Made by a program: the position numbers and the translations under genes. From Candidatus Caldilinea saccharophila (lineage in GTDB: Bacteria > Chloroflexota > Anaerolineae > Caldilineales > Caldilineaceae), in NCBI GenBank assembly GCA_016710365.1, contig JADJVW010000036.1:1-54228 (forward strand): a stretch of 54,228 nucleotides of DNA, written 5' to 3'. This document shows, piece by piece, positions 18,880-31,446 of this stretch (within the stretch, counting starts at the first letter, position 1; each line of letters starts with the position of its first letter). The notes beneath the pieces are model-generated. The model was not told the origin of the DNA. It was given only the letters and a program-made list of their open reading frames with translations, and searched no databases.

Positions 18880-20047
18880 TTAAAAGAGAGTGATTTTCAG
18901 TACTTCACGAATTTCACGCGAAACTGCGAAGAACGCGAAGGAAACCATCTTCGACTTCGCAGCTTCGCGTGAGACAAAATCGTGAACTGCTGAGTTTAGC
19001 GACTGATGCGCACGCACCTGTTTGCCAAGCAGTTGTAGGCCGCGTTCAGGCGTCAATCCGTGCGGGGTGCCGAACTCTACGCGTGTGGCGCCGGCGGCGA
19101 AAAGCGCTTCAGCGTGGGCCGCCACAGCATCGGGCGCACCGGCGATGGCAAAGCGGTCGAGCAGGTCATCGGAGATGAGCGCGGCCGCCGCGGCGAAATC
19201 GTAGCGCGCCGCAGCTTCTTTCAGCCGGCCGAGCAGCTCCGGCTCGATCGACGTCGTCGGGTCCAACTCGGCGACAACGGGCAGGTAGAGCGCCACCTCA
19301 CGCCGGCCAGCCGTCGCGCGCCGCGCCATCCTCGTCCACCACCGACACCGCACCGATGACGATCTCCACCTTGCGTTGGGTTGCTGCGGCGTCTTCCGTT
19401 TCTCTGCGCATCCTCTGCACACCATACGTTGCTGCGTCAAAATCCAGAATTCTCCTGAAATGTGGGATCACGTCAGGGTTGGCGCTGCCGCCGATCTTGA
19501 TCGCGGTGATTTCGTCGAGACAGGCGCGGATCGTCTGTTCGCCCCACGCGCCGAGCAGAAAGGGAATATCCGGCCGCAGGATGGGCCAGCGCAGCGCGTC
19601 GCCGCCGGCTAGCGGGAAGATCTCGCCGGGCAGCGGGGCCGGGTCGCGACGCAGCAAATGGCGCACCGCGCGCAGCGCCTCGCGCAGCGCGGTGACGCTG
19701 CGTTGCGGATGCAGCCCGACAAAGCCCAGCCAGCTCCCGCGCGCCAGGCCAAGATAGGCGCGGCCATGGCTCGCCTCGTCGATCAGGGCAATGTTGCCGG
19801 CGATGTTGATGGGGTGGCAAGTGAAGGGATTGACCGCGGCCACGCCGAGCGTGATGCGCTGCGTCGCCCGCGCCATCTCCAACAGCGGCAGCCAGGCCGG
19901 CTGGTAAAGCATGTCGTTGTAGACGGTGACAGCGTCGAAGCCGTAATTTTCGACCGCGGCGGCCAGCGCGCCATAGGCGGTCAGCGCCTTGTCGGTCTGG
20001 AAGGCGATCGAAAGTTGGCGCGTGGCGGATTCAGCGCGCATCGACAT
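18880..20047 (-). CDS. LLM class flavin-dependent oxidoreductase, frameshifted, repeat-extended C-terminus
   Basis: Luciferase-like monooxygenase fold, F420- or FMN-dependent. The first frame (from 20047) reads LSIAFQTDKALTAYGALAA ... ITLGVAAVNPFTCHPINIAG, then GRAYLGLARGSWLGFVG, typical of Mer-like enzymes, to about residue 240. Near 19318, in a GCGCGGCGCGCG stretch, the frame shifts and resumes GRREVALYLPVVAELD ... GLQLLGKQV. The family normally ends here; the last 45 codons (after about 19015) are the dispersed repeat at 18903-18988 read as coding sequence. Cofactor and substrate cannot be told. Confidence 0.75.
18903..18988. repeat. dispersed palindromic repeat overlapping the LLM gene end
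   Basis: Left part ttcacgaatttcacgcgaaa and gcgaagaacgcgaagg pair roughly with cttcgacttcgcagcttcgc and gtgagacaaaatcgtgaa. Related in style to, but different in words from, the 17523-17626 repeat. Confidence 0.6.
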
Positions 20048-20185
20048 TGACGCTCAGTTCGCGCAGGCTGGCGGCAAGTGTTTCCGCGCGTTGGGGCAAT
20101 AGCACAGCGCGCTGGCGCTTGGGTAGCAGGGTGTCCACGAACGTATCATCCTCCGTAACAATCAACAGCGCCTATCCATCCGCGC

Positions 20186-21043
20186 CTATGGGTTTTCCCC
20201 GGTGGCGGTGGGGCGGTCTGGGTCGGCGCTCCACTCACTCCAGGAGCCGACATAGAGCCGGCCCAGGCCCAGCCCCGCCACTTCCAGCGCGATCAGATTG
20301 TGAACAGCGCTGACGCCAGAGCCACAATAAAAGATTGCCATCGTGGGCGTCGCATCTTCCAGCAGTGACTCGTACCGTTCGCGCAATTCACCCGCGGCGA
20401 GAAAACGCCCGTCAGCGTCCAGATTCAGCGCGTACGGCGCGTTGACCGCGCCCGGAATGTGCCCGGCGGCCGGGTCGATGGTTTCATTTTCGCCGCGGTA
20501 GCGGTCGGCCGCGCGCGCATCGAAGAGACGCAAGGTGGGATCGTCGCGTCGCTGCATCAACTCATCAACGGTGGCTTGAAGCTGCGGACGCGGGCGGGGC
20601 GTAAAGGCGCGGGGCGCGCGCTGCTCCGCGCCGCCGCGCGTGGGGCGTTCCTCCGCCTGCCAGGCCCGCCAATCACCATCGAGCACCGCCACCGCGTCGT
20701 GACCCAGCCAGCGCAGCATCCACCACAGCCGGCCAGCATAGACGCTGCTTGCATCATCGTACACAACTACCTGAACCTGGTCATCGATGCCCCACGCCGA
20801 GAGCTGCGCTGCAAAATCCTCGCTCGCCGGTAAGGGGTGGCGGCCCGTCTTGCCAGGAAGCGGCGGGCTGGAAAGGTCTTCGTCCAGATGGGCGTAGACC
20901 GCGCCGGGAATATGCGCGGCCAGGTAGTCGCGGCGCCCCTTCGCTGGTTCGGCCAGCGCAAAGCGACAATCGACGATCACCCAAGCGGGATCGTCGAGAT
21001 GGGCGGCCACTTCCTCACTCGAAATCAACGTTGTAAATGCCAT
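20186..21043 (-). CDS. sulfurtransferase with two rhodanese domains
   Basis: 285 residues, two tandem rhodanese domains. The second holds the active loop CGSGVSA (near residue 242), the type seen in thiosulfate and 3-mercaptopyruvate sulfurtransferases. The first keeps the fold (VDCRF..., AAHIPGAVYAHLDEDL) but has Asp in VVYDDASSVYAG where the cysteine would be, as usual for the inactive N-terminal domain. Start is ATG at 21043, with an in-frame ATG one codon earlier. Transfers sulfur from thiosulfate or mercaptopyruvate to an acceptor such as cyanide or thiols. Confidence 0.92.
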   Translation of the reverse strand: MAFTTLISSEEVAAHLDDPAWVIVDCRFALAEPAKGRRDYLAAHIPGAVYAHLDEDLSSPPLPGKTGRHPLPASEDFAAQLSAWGIDDQVQVVVYDDASSVYAGRLWWMLRWLGHDAVAVLDGDWRAWQAEERPTRGGAEQRAPRAFTPRPRPQLQATVDELMQRRDDPTLRLFDARAADRYRGENETIDPAAGHIPGAVNAPYALNLDADGRFLAAGELRERYESLLEDATPTMAIFYCGSGVSAVHNLIALEVAGLGLGRLYVGSWSEWSADPDRPTATGENP

Positions 21044-21168
21044 CAAACACCCCGTTCTTGTAATTCACAACTATCTTTACACTTTGGGCGCTTTCCCAAG
21101 ATGACAGAGCATAACGCTTGTCAAGCATTCATCTGTCGCTGAGAAAGGCTGCGCACTGCGAGGCCGTC

Positions 21169-22197
21169 CTATGGCTGCGCCGCCGAAATCCTGCGCCCTT
21201 GCGCCACCGCGCCGACGCGCGCCACAGGACCGCCGGCCGGCGCCAGCACCGCGGTGAAGGTGGACTCGCCCCCGCGCGGCACCACGTTGTAGTCCGGCTC
21301 GATCTTGCGCGTGGCGACGACGCGGCCCAGCGAATCATACGCGGTCAGCACGACCTGCACCTGCACCGCTTCCTCCGGCCCAATGTTTTTGACGCGCCCC
21401 GTCACGGTGTATGAGGCGTACCCCTCGCTCGTGAACTCAATATCGTTGACTTCCAGGTCGCGGTAGTAGCTGCCGATATAGGCGGGCACGGCGCGCAAGG
21501 CAAAGACCTGATAGCGGGCGAATTTGCCCGGCCGTTCGCCAAAGAGCACAGCAAATGGCGCGCGTTCGTCAGCATCGACCAGATCGAGCGCCACGAGCCC
21601 TTCGGCGCGCGCCACTTCCGCCCCCGCATCATCCAGCAGCATCACGCCGACGCGCACTTGCTCCAGCGGCGCGCCCGTGTTGTTCCACACTTCGCCGAGC
21701 ACCGACAGGCCGCCGATCGTCGTCTCGCTGAAGTGGATATTCTCCACCGCCACGGGCAACGGCGTGGGCGTCGGCGTGAGCGTGGTGGCGAGTGCGGCGT
21801 CAACCTCCTCCTGGCGTGGGATGATCAGCTCCTGGCCAAGTTGGAGCAGGCGCGGGTCGAGGATGCCATTGGCGTCCTGCAACGCAGAGACGCTGACGTT
21901 GTACTGCGAGGCAACGGAGAGCAGCGTTTCGCCGGATTGAATAGCGTGTACGATCGGCGTCGGCGTGACCGTGGGTGTATAGGTCGGCTCCGGCGTGTAG
22001 GGGGCGGGCGTCGCGGTCGGTTCCAGCGTGGCGACCACGACATTGACCGAAAGCGTGGCCGTCGGCGGCGGCGTGGGCGTGGGCGACAGGGTGATGACCT
22101 GGCCGCAGCCCGCCAACAATCCCATTACGACCAGCAGACTCAGCCCAACTACCAACGTGCGCGCTCTAGGATGCGTTTGCATTTGACGTGGGAACAT
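21169..22197 (-). CDS. LysM domain lipoprotein
   Basis: 342 residues. An N-terminal signal with lipobox LLAGC near residue 31 predicts a lipoprotein. Next comes a Thr/Pro-rich linker, a LysM peptidoglycan-binding domain (IQSGETLLSVASQYNVSVSA, about 85-130), a second TPTPTPLP linker, and a C-terminal region of two beta-rich repeats like FxLYD domains (SVLGEVWNNTGAPLEQVRVG and YTVTGRVKNIGPEEAVQVQV). Probably anchored in the envelope and bound to the cell wall. Upstream on the minus strand TGCTATACT (to about 22207) is a plausible extended -10. Such Thr-Pro linkers are typical of Chloroflexota exported proteins. Confidence 0.88.
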   Translation of the reverse strand: MFPRQMQTHPRARTLVVGLSLLVVMGLLAGCGQVITLSPTPTPPPTATLSVNVVVATLEPTATPAPYTPEPTYTPTVTPTPIVHAIQSGETLLSVASQYNVSVSALQDANGILDPRLLQLGQELIIPRQEEVDAALATTLTPTPTPLPVAVENIHFSETTIGGLSVLGEVWNNTGAPLEQVRVGVMLLDDAGAEVARAEGLVALDLVDADERAPFAVLFGERPGKFARYQVFALRAVPAYIGSYYRDLEVNDIEFTSEGYASYTVTGRVKNIGPEEAVQVQVVLTAYDSLGRVVATRKIEPDYNVVPRGGESTFTAVLAPAGGPVARVGAVAQGRRISAAQP

Positions 22198-22267
22198 ATA
22201 GACTGGAGTATAGCATAGGCGGCTTTAGGCCGCAGAAAAGCTATAGAATAGGAAGAGGAAACCGACC

Positions 22268-22762
22268 ATGACTAAAATCGCTATTATCTCTGACAGCCAT
22301 GACCAGATCGTTTCATTGACCCACGCGCTCGATCTGGCAAATGCCGCCGGCGCCGCGATGTTGCTGCACTGCGGCGACTTGTGCGCGCCGTTTATGCTCA
22401 ACCTGCTGGGAGAGCGCTTCGCCGGCCCGGTGCACGTCGTCTTTGGCAACAACGACGGCGATGGACGGCTGCTGCAAGTCATTGCCGCCAAACATCCTCA
22501 CGTCACACTGCACGGCATCTACGCCGAGCTGGCGGTCGATGAACGGCGGCTGGCGATGATTCATTACCCGGAGCCGGCGCGGCGCATCGCGCAATCCGGC
22601 CAGTTCGACCTGGTCTGTTACGGGCACGACCACACCAGGCTATTGGAGCAGGTCGGGCAGGGGTGGCTGCTCAACCCGGGCGAGTTGCTCGGCATGAAGG
22701 GCGCGGCGTCGTGGGCAATTTACGATACAGAGACGGGCGTGGCAAAGATCGAGATGCTTTGA
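22268..22762 (+). CDS. YfcE/MJ0936 family metallophosphoesterase
   Basis: 164 residues, complete. Metal-ligand motifs: SDSHDQ (residues 8-13), HCGDL, FGNNDGDG, and GHDHT near the C-terminus. Phosphodiesterases of this family use Mn or Ni. The upstream GGAAGAGGAAACC gives the ribosome site. Divergent from the LysM lipoprotein, convergent with the class V aminotransferase-like gene. Confidence 0.92.
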   Translation: MTKIAIISDSHDQIVSLTHALDLANAAGAAMLLHCGDLCAPFMLNLLGERFAGPVHVVFGNNDGDGRLLQVIAAKHPHVTLHGIYAELAVDERRLAMIHYPEPARRIAQSGQFDLVCYGHDHTRLLEQVGQGWLLNPGELLGMKGAASWAIYDTETGVAKIEML

Positions 22763-22792
22763 CAGACCCGTCCCCTGCACGTGTTTGAAGCG

Positions 22793-24034
<1,242 letters not shown>

Positions 24035-24061
24035 GACTACGCTCCCAAGAATTTATGGTTT

Positions 24062-25297
24062 TTATGAAATTACATCCATACCACTGTCGTCCATAGAATC
24101 GAGCGGCAGGATCTCCACATTCTCCGGGACCTCGATCGCCGGTGCGGCGTCGAAATCGGCGTAGCTGGCGTTCATGTCGAAGGTGAAGATCGGCTTCGCA
24201 GCTCGCAGCTCCTGCGGAATTTCCTCTCCGCTCATCGCCGCCATCGTGAGCAGCCCGCTCAGATCGAGCTGCAGGAAGATATTGTTGTCGTAGATGTAGG
24301 GCGCATCGAGACCGACGGTCTGCACGATCTCGAATTGGGCCGAGCGCGCCAGCATGTTCGCCAGCAGTTGCACGCCGAGGATGCCGGTTCCCAATTCTTG
24401 CTCATCGACCGGCTCGTCCGTGGCGGCCACCATGGATTCCGCGGCCTGGCGCAACAACTGCGTGAAAGCGGGGTTGGCAACCAGGTCGCCCAGTTCGAGC
24501 TTGGTGCGGAAAATTGCCACCGCCGCGCCGCCGCGTTCCTCATCCTCCAATCGTTCGACGGAGACATAGGGCGCCAGCAAGGCGCGCATCTCCTCATCCA
24601 TCATCAGTTGATTGAATGCCAGGCTCGCCTGCATCGATTGCAGCGTGGAGACATCCGGTGCAGCCATTGTCCCGGCCATCTCGCGTTCCATCTGTCCGGC
24701 GAAGTCGACGCCGATCCACCCGTCGATGCCTTCGGACTCCAGTTCGGCGCGCAGTTCGGGGAAACTCTCCGCCAACGCGTCCATGTCGATGTAGGCGTAG
24801 CCGTTCACCATGCGCATCTGCATGGCGATGCTGTCAGGGATCATTACCCCTTCATCCGCTTCGATGGCGTCGAGCAGCAACCGCGGCAGCGACATCTCCA
24901 TCTCCAGGCTCATGCCCAGCTTGGCGTAGAAATCCAGGATCATCTGTTGGAACTCGTCCACGCCGGCCAGCATATCCTCCGGGCTGCGCGTGGCAAGTTC
25001 GCGCATCGTCTCATTCAGCGCCGGATCGAGATGCATCGTCATGCCCATGGTCATCCCGAACGTCATGTCTTCGTCCGCAATCTCAGGGATGCCGGCAAGG
25101 CTCGAATCCAGCGCCAGCGACATCGTCATCGACGACACGCCGCGCATCAATTCCTGGGAGTCGGCCAACAGTTGGCAGTCGGCTTCAGCCAGGTCGCCGC
25201 AGAAAGGCGGCGGCAGCGGTGGCAGGTCGCGCTGCACAAGCCCATTGCCGGGTAGCCACAAAACAAGGCTCAACAAGATCGTCGCTAAGAGTTCCAT
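24062..25297 (-). CDS. secreted protein of unknown function
   Basis: 411 residues with an N-terminal signal-like helix (MELLATILLSLVLWLPGNG) but no clear lipobox. The body is acidic and methionine-rich (MTFGMTMGMTMHLDP), with alternating strands and helices. The pattern of paired amphipathic strands such as SMTMSLALDSSL is reminiscent of LppX/LolA-type lipoproteins, but that is only an impression. An ERLEDEERGGAAVAIFRTKL segment near 245-265 could be a beta-hairpin. No catalytic motif is seen. Follows the aminotransferase-like gene's upstream side by 27 bases, so the two may be cotranscribed. Confidence 0.65.
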   Translation of the reverse strand: MELLATILLSLVLWLPGNGLVQRDLPPLPPPFCGDLAEADCQLLADSQELMRGVSSMTMSLALDSSLAGIPEIADEDMTFGMTMGMTMHLDPALNETMRELATRSPEDMLAGVDEFQQMILDFYAKLGMSLEMEMSLPRLLLDAIEADEGVMIPDSIAMQMRMVNGYAYIDMDALAESFPELRAELESEGIDGWIGVDFAGQMEREMAGTMAAPDVSTLQSMQASLAFNQLMMDEEMRALLAPYVSVERLEDEERGGAAVAIFRTKLELGDLVANPAFTQLLRQAAESMVAATDEPVDEQELGTGILGVQLLANMLARSAQFEIVQTVGLDAPYIYDNNIFLQLDLSGLLTMAAMSGEEIPQELRAAKPIFTFDMNASYADFDAAPAIEVPENVEILPLDSMDDSGMDVIS

Positions 25298-25399
25298 AAA
25301 AGTCTCCTTTCATGTGTTTGGGCGCTCCCAAACCAGGTCCAATAGAAAAGCTACACCTGTGATGACGGCGAATGTAGAGAGAAAGTTATCCATAACGAA

Positions 25400-25446
25400 C
25401 TATAAAATGTGCTTGTCTCTGCGAGCCTCCGCATCTCTGCGTCAAA
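25400..25446. repeat. dispersed repeat fragment, ctctgcg type
   Basis: Reads cttgtctctgcgagcctccg and catctctgcgtcaaaac, the same words as the longer copies elsewhere. It lies between the secreted-protein gene and sppA. Confidence 0.5.
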
Positions 25447-25459
25447 ACTTATCTTCGGT

Positions 25460-27262
25460 TCAACTCTTGGGTAGATGGGGCGCCAGCAACCACACGTGCT
25501 CCCGCTCCAACAGCGCGGACAATTCCCCATCAACCACGAAGGACGCCAAATCTGCAAATTGCTGGGCGCGTCGTCCGCCGAGCAGCGCCTGTGCTGCGGC
25601 TGGGACGGGCGCTAGCCAACGTTTTGGCTCCTCGACCGCAACGAGTTCGACGCGCCCGCCTACCGGCAACCCGGCCTCGGTCATGGCAATCTCGACTGCG
25701 TGCTGAAAGTCACCGAGCGCGTCGACCAGACCGTGCTCAAGCGCCTGCGCACCGGTCCACACACGCCCGCCCGCCAGCGCGTCGACGACCGCCGGGTCGA
25801 GACGCCGGCCATCGATGACGCGCTGTTTGAACTGGTCGTAGGTATGTTGCAGGCTGTGTTCGACCCGTTCGATCAGGTCGCCCTGCCAGTGCGTGGTGTC
25901 CGCGTAAATGCCGGCGTGCGCGCCGCGACTCACCGCGTCGCGCCGGGCGCCGAGCTTGGCAAAGGCGCCTTGCAGGTTGGCTTTGGCGATGATCACGCCG
26001 ATGCTGCCCGTGATCGACGCGCGCTGCGCCACGATCTTGCGGCCGGGCGCCGCAATGTAATAGCCGCCGCTCGCGGCCGCATCCCCCATGTAGACAATGA
26101 CAGGTTTTTCTGCATCGAGCAACGTCAACTCGCGCCAGATCAGGTCACTCGCCAGCGCTGACCCGCCGGGCGAATCGACGTACACGATCACGGCGTCCAG
26201 ACTGTCGTCCTTGCGCGCGGCGCGGATCAGTTGTTGCGCGGTCGTGCTGCCGATCGTCTCGTCGCCAAAGAGCGGCAGCGGCGCCGGAAACGAGCGGCTC
26301 GCGCCTGACATGATCGTGCCGCTGAGCGTAATCACGCCAATCGCGCCCACGGCCGCGGGCTGAGGTCGGCGATAGAAGAGCCGCTGGGCGCGGCGATACG
26401 GCTTGAGCACCGCGGGTTTGTCGCCGCGTTGCAGGAGCGCGGGCAACTCGTCTTCATAGGCGAGCTGGTCGATCAGCCCGGCTGCCAGCGCTTCGATGCC
26501 TGTCAGCGGCGCACGGTCGATCAGCGCCCGCACGGCGTCTGCGTCCAGCCCACGCCCTTTGGCGACGCCATCGACAATGTCGGTGTAGAGGCTGTCGAGC
26601 AGCCAATCGTACTGCGCCCGCGCCTCGTCGGTAAGCCCGTCAAAGATGAACGCATCGGCCGCGGTCTTCCAGGGCGCCACGCGCACGACCTGCATCTCCA
26701 CACCGAGCCGCGCCAGCGCATCTTTCAGAAAAAGTGGCGCCACACGCAGCCCGACGATTTCCCAATCCGCCAGCGGCGCCAGGATCAACTGGTCCGCGGC
26801 GCTGGCCGCGACCAGCGCACTTGGTGAACACTGCTCAACATAGACGACGATGCGCTGCGCCACGCCATGCGCGCTGTGCCGCGCTGACCTGCGCCGGAAG
26901 CGGTCGAACAGAGCGGTCACACTCTGCGCCTGCGCCAGACTGAGGGCCGTCCCTTTGTACAAAAAGAGCACGCCGCGCATATCGGGATCGTCGGCGATGC
27001 GGTCGAGCGCACGCTGCAAGCCTTCGATGCTTTGCGCTCCCCGGTAACCTGGCACAAAATCGTAATACCAGGGCGTCTCCGGGTCGCGTTCCAGCAGTGC
27101 GCCTTCAATGGTGATGACGACATAGTCGGGCAGGCGGCGTTTGAACCAGCCGCGGCGTGTGTTGCTGAGGCTGCACAGCAATTGCCGCCAACCTCGCCCC
27201 AGCCACGACAGCAAAGCGCGTCCACCACGCAGATCGGACTGGCTTGTCTGACAGCAAGGCAT
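25460..27262 (-). CDS. sppA: signal peptide peptidase SppA, 67K type
   Basis: 600 residues with two tandem S49 domains. The catalytic lysine is in VAPWKTAADAF (first half) and the serine in GDAAASGGYYIAAPG (second half), the split Ser-Lys dyad of long SppA proteins. The second domain also has YVDSPGGSALASD and ITGSIGVI. It degrades signal peptides left in the membrane. The N-terminus is uncertain: MPCCQTSQSDLRGG at 27262 is followed by a hydrophobic helix (GWRQLLCSL), but another frame (from 27299) also begins with plausible codons, so a frameshift near 27200 is possible. Confidence 0.88.
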   Translation of the reverse strand: MPCCQTSQSDLRGGRALLSWLGRGWRQLLCSLSNTRRGWFKRRLPDYVVITIEGALLERDPETPWYYDFVPGYRGAQSIEGLQRALDRIADDPDMRGVLFLYKGTALSLAQAQSVTALFDRFRRRSARHSAHGVAQRIVVYVEQCSPSALVAASAADQLILAPLADWEIVGLRVAPLFLKDALARLGVEMQVVRVAPWKTAADAFIFDGLTDEARAQYDWLLDSLYTDIVDGVAKGRGLDADAVRALIDRAPLTGIEALAAGLIDQLAYEDELPALLQRGDKPAVLKPYRRAQRLFYRRPQPAAVGAIGVITLSGTIMSGASRSFPAPLPLFGDETIGSTTAQQLIRAARKDDSLDAVIVYVDSPGGSALASDLIWRELTLLDAEKPVIVYMGDAAASGGYYIAAPGRKIVAQRASITGSIGVIIAKANLQGAFAKLGARRDAVSRGAHAGIYADTTHWQGDLIERVEHSLQHTYDQFKQRVIDGRRLDPAVVDALAGGRVWTGAQALEHGLVDALGDFQHAVEIAMTEAGLPVGGRVELVAVEEPKRWLAPVPAAAQALLGGRRAQQFADLASFVVDGELSALLEREHVWLLAPHLPKS

Positions 27263-27698
27263 CGGACTTCATGTGTGTACTCATAGCGCCATTCTCCATA
27301 CAATCGGGTGCTTTGGCAAGGTGAGCATCCTGCCACGAGCCTGACGTGTTGCTGGCTTGTCAGAGAAGATATTCCCCTGCTACACTGGCAGCAACTGTGA
27401 CTTACCAGCATTCCGGGGAGGCAGTTTACCAAAGCCGGTTCAACCGGATCGCGTGTGGTGATGCGCTGGGGGCCGGCTGCTGACGGTTGCTCGAAATGCC
27501 CTTGCGCCTTTGCTTTTTTGTTTCTTTGCGCTAAAGGCCACTTTCAGGTTAGTGTTCATGCCTTGCAGGGTGCCTACGCGCCATGAAAATCGCTTTTCCT
27601 GCGAATTTCTGCGTCTCTGCGTCAACGCTATTTCAGGTCAGACACAAATTACGTCGCGAAAAATCGGGTTGCACACTCTACCAGAGGAGGGAGTGGTC
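27263..27698. other. 436-base intergenic region with repeat remnants
   Basis: No gene is convincing here. It contains gcgcctttgctttttt and tttctttgcgctaaaggc (27503-27536) and tttctgcgtctctgcgtca (27605-27623), fragments of the dispersed repeats. The in-frame extension of the downstream alanine dehydrogenase through this region is repeat sequence, not protein. An AGAGGAGGGAG ribosome site precedes the ATG at 27699. Confidence 0.5.
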
Positions 27699-28808
<1,110 letters not shown>

Positions 28809-28817
28809 AGGATGAGC

Positions 28818-28868
28818 AAGGCGTGATGCGTAAAATTCACTCATTACGCATTACGTATCACGCATCAC
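28818..28868. repeat. palindromic intergenic repeat, cgtgatgcgtaa type
   Basis: ggcgtgatgcgtaa and ttacgtatcacgcatcac are inverted copies around cattacgcattacg. A related tgtgatgcgtaatgc occurs near 13560. It fills the gap between ald and hisS. Confidence 0.6.
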
Positions 28869-28887
28869 CCATCAATCTGAGGAATTC

Positions 28888-30254
<1,367 letters not shown>

Positions 30255-30280
30255 CGTCGCCCGGTTCACCCGGCAGAATG

Positions 30281-30318
30281 ACAAACCCGGAATCTTGAAG
30301 ATTCCGGGTTTGTTTTGA
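30281..30318. terminator. bidirectional Rho-independent terminator
   Basis: A 16-bp perfect palindrome: acaaacccggaatctt (30281-30296), a single G, then its exact complement to 30313, followed by TTTTG. It closes hisS on the plus strand and lies downstream of the UroD cluster on the minus strand, where TTTGT also follows the stem in reverse. Confidence 0.8.
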
Positions 30319-30360
30319 AAATCAGCGTAAATCCGCCCAATCCGCGTCATCCGCGTGCCA

Positions 30361-31446
30361 TCACGCGTAACTGCCGTAACGATCCACCAATTCCATCAAG
30401 AACTGATACGTCTCCCAGTGCACGCCCGGCGCGATCGAATGGTCGCTGTGGTAGATGTAGCCGCCACCCGCCTTCGCCACCGGCAGCTTGGCCGCCACCT
30501 CCGCCTCGATGCGGGCGCGGTCGTTGGTCAGCAGCACCGTGACATCGATGTTGCCCATCCAACTGGCGCGGGCGCCATACTGCGGCTTGAGTTCGCGCAG
30601 ATCCATGTGCGCCTTGGCTTCGAGCGGCTGGAAGCAGTCCACGCCAGCCTCGAGCAGGTCGGGCAGGATCAGCCGGAAGTCGCCGTCGGTGTGATAGATG
30701 ACCGGCAGCCCACGCGCTTTGAACCAGGCGATCTGACGGATGTGCGCCGGTTTGATCAGCGCGCGGTACATCTTGGGCGAGAAGAAAGGCGCGTGGTTGA
30801 AGGCGATGTCGCCGTAGATCCAGGCGCCGTCGAAGCGCACGCCGCTCTGCTCCAGGTGATCGAGCACGGCGCAGGCCAGCTCCGCCTCGGTGTCAAAGAT
30901 GTCCTTCGCCCACGCCACATCGTCGGCCATGATGTACGACAGCCCCAGATGGCCGAAGACATCCTTGGCCGTTTCGTACGCCTCAACGCCGGTCCAGCAG
31001 AACCAGCGTCCCTTGGCCTGCGCCTCGTACATGCGGCGCAGCGCGGAGAGCACATCGACGCGCGAACCGGGCGGCTGCGCCAGCATCTGCGCTTTGTGCG
31101 CTTCCCACTGGTCACGGGTCTTGACTGTAAAGTCGACATGTTCGGGCGTGCCGCTCTTGTGCTTCCAGTAGCGCAGGATCGCGCCGTTGCCGTCGAGCCG
31201 CGACCACCAATCGGCCGTCTCCTCGATGGTCTGTAAGAAGCCGGGCCGCGCCTCGTGCGAGATCCAGCCGGCGCCCAGGATGTCGTAGCCAAAGAGGTCG
31301 GCGACATCCTCATTGGGACCAAGCCCCTGCTGATGCCAAATCGGGATCGTCTCCGGCCAGAACGATTCGGCGCGCGGGATGCGGTCCGCTTCCTGGTGAT
31401 TCAGCGCCAGATTGACGCGTTCGCGGCCGGTCAGTTGCTCTGTCAT
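30361..31446 (-). CDS. UroD/MtaA-family methyltransferase-like protein (paralogue 4)
   Basis: 361 residues, TIM-barrel URO-D superfamily. It has VIYHTDGDFRLILPDLLEAG (His and Asp near the active site), DCFQPLEAKAHMDLRELK and YGARASWMGNIDV. HemE-specific N-terminal signatures are absent, so a corrinoid-linked methyltransferase role fits better, given the corrinoid gene upstream. The start ATG overlaps the stop of paralogue 3 (ATGA), indicating translational coupling. Substrate unknown. Confidence 0.82.
   Translation of the reverse strand: MTEQLTGRERVNLALNHQEADRIPRAESFWPETIPIWHQQGLGPNEDVADLFGYDILGAGWISHEARPGFLQTIEETADWWSRLDGNGAILRYWKHKSGTPEHVDFTVKTRDQWEAHKAQMLAQPPGSRVDVLSALRRMYEAQAKGRWFCWTGVEAYETAKDVFGHLGLSYIMADDVAWAKDIFDTEAELACAVLDHLEQSGVRFDGAWIYGDIAFNHAPFFSPKMYRALIKPAHIRQIAWFKARGLPVIYHTDGDFRLILPDLLEAGVDCFQPLEAKAHMDLRELKPQYGARASWMGNIDVTVLLTNDRARIEAEVAAKLPVAKAGGGYIYHSDHSIAPGVHWETYQFLMELVDRYGSYA

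Noticed and set aside
20037..20168. Minus-strand 43-codon frame from a TTG upstream of the LLM gene
   Set aside because: It reads plausibly but is short, lacks a ribosome site and has no recognisable similarity.
27105..27299. Alternative N-terminus of SppA (MSTHMKSDALLSD)
   Set aside because: It is in another frame and would need a frameshift; evidence is not enough to move the start.
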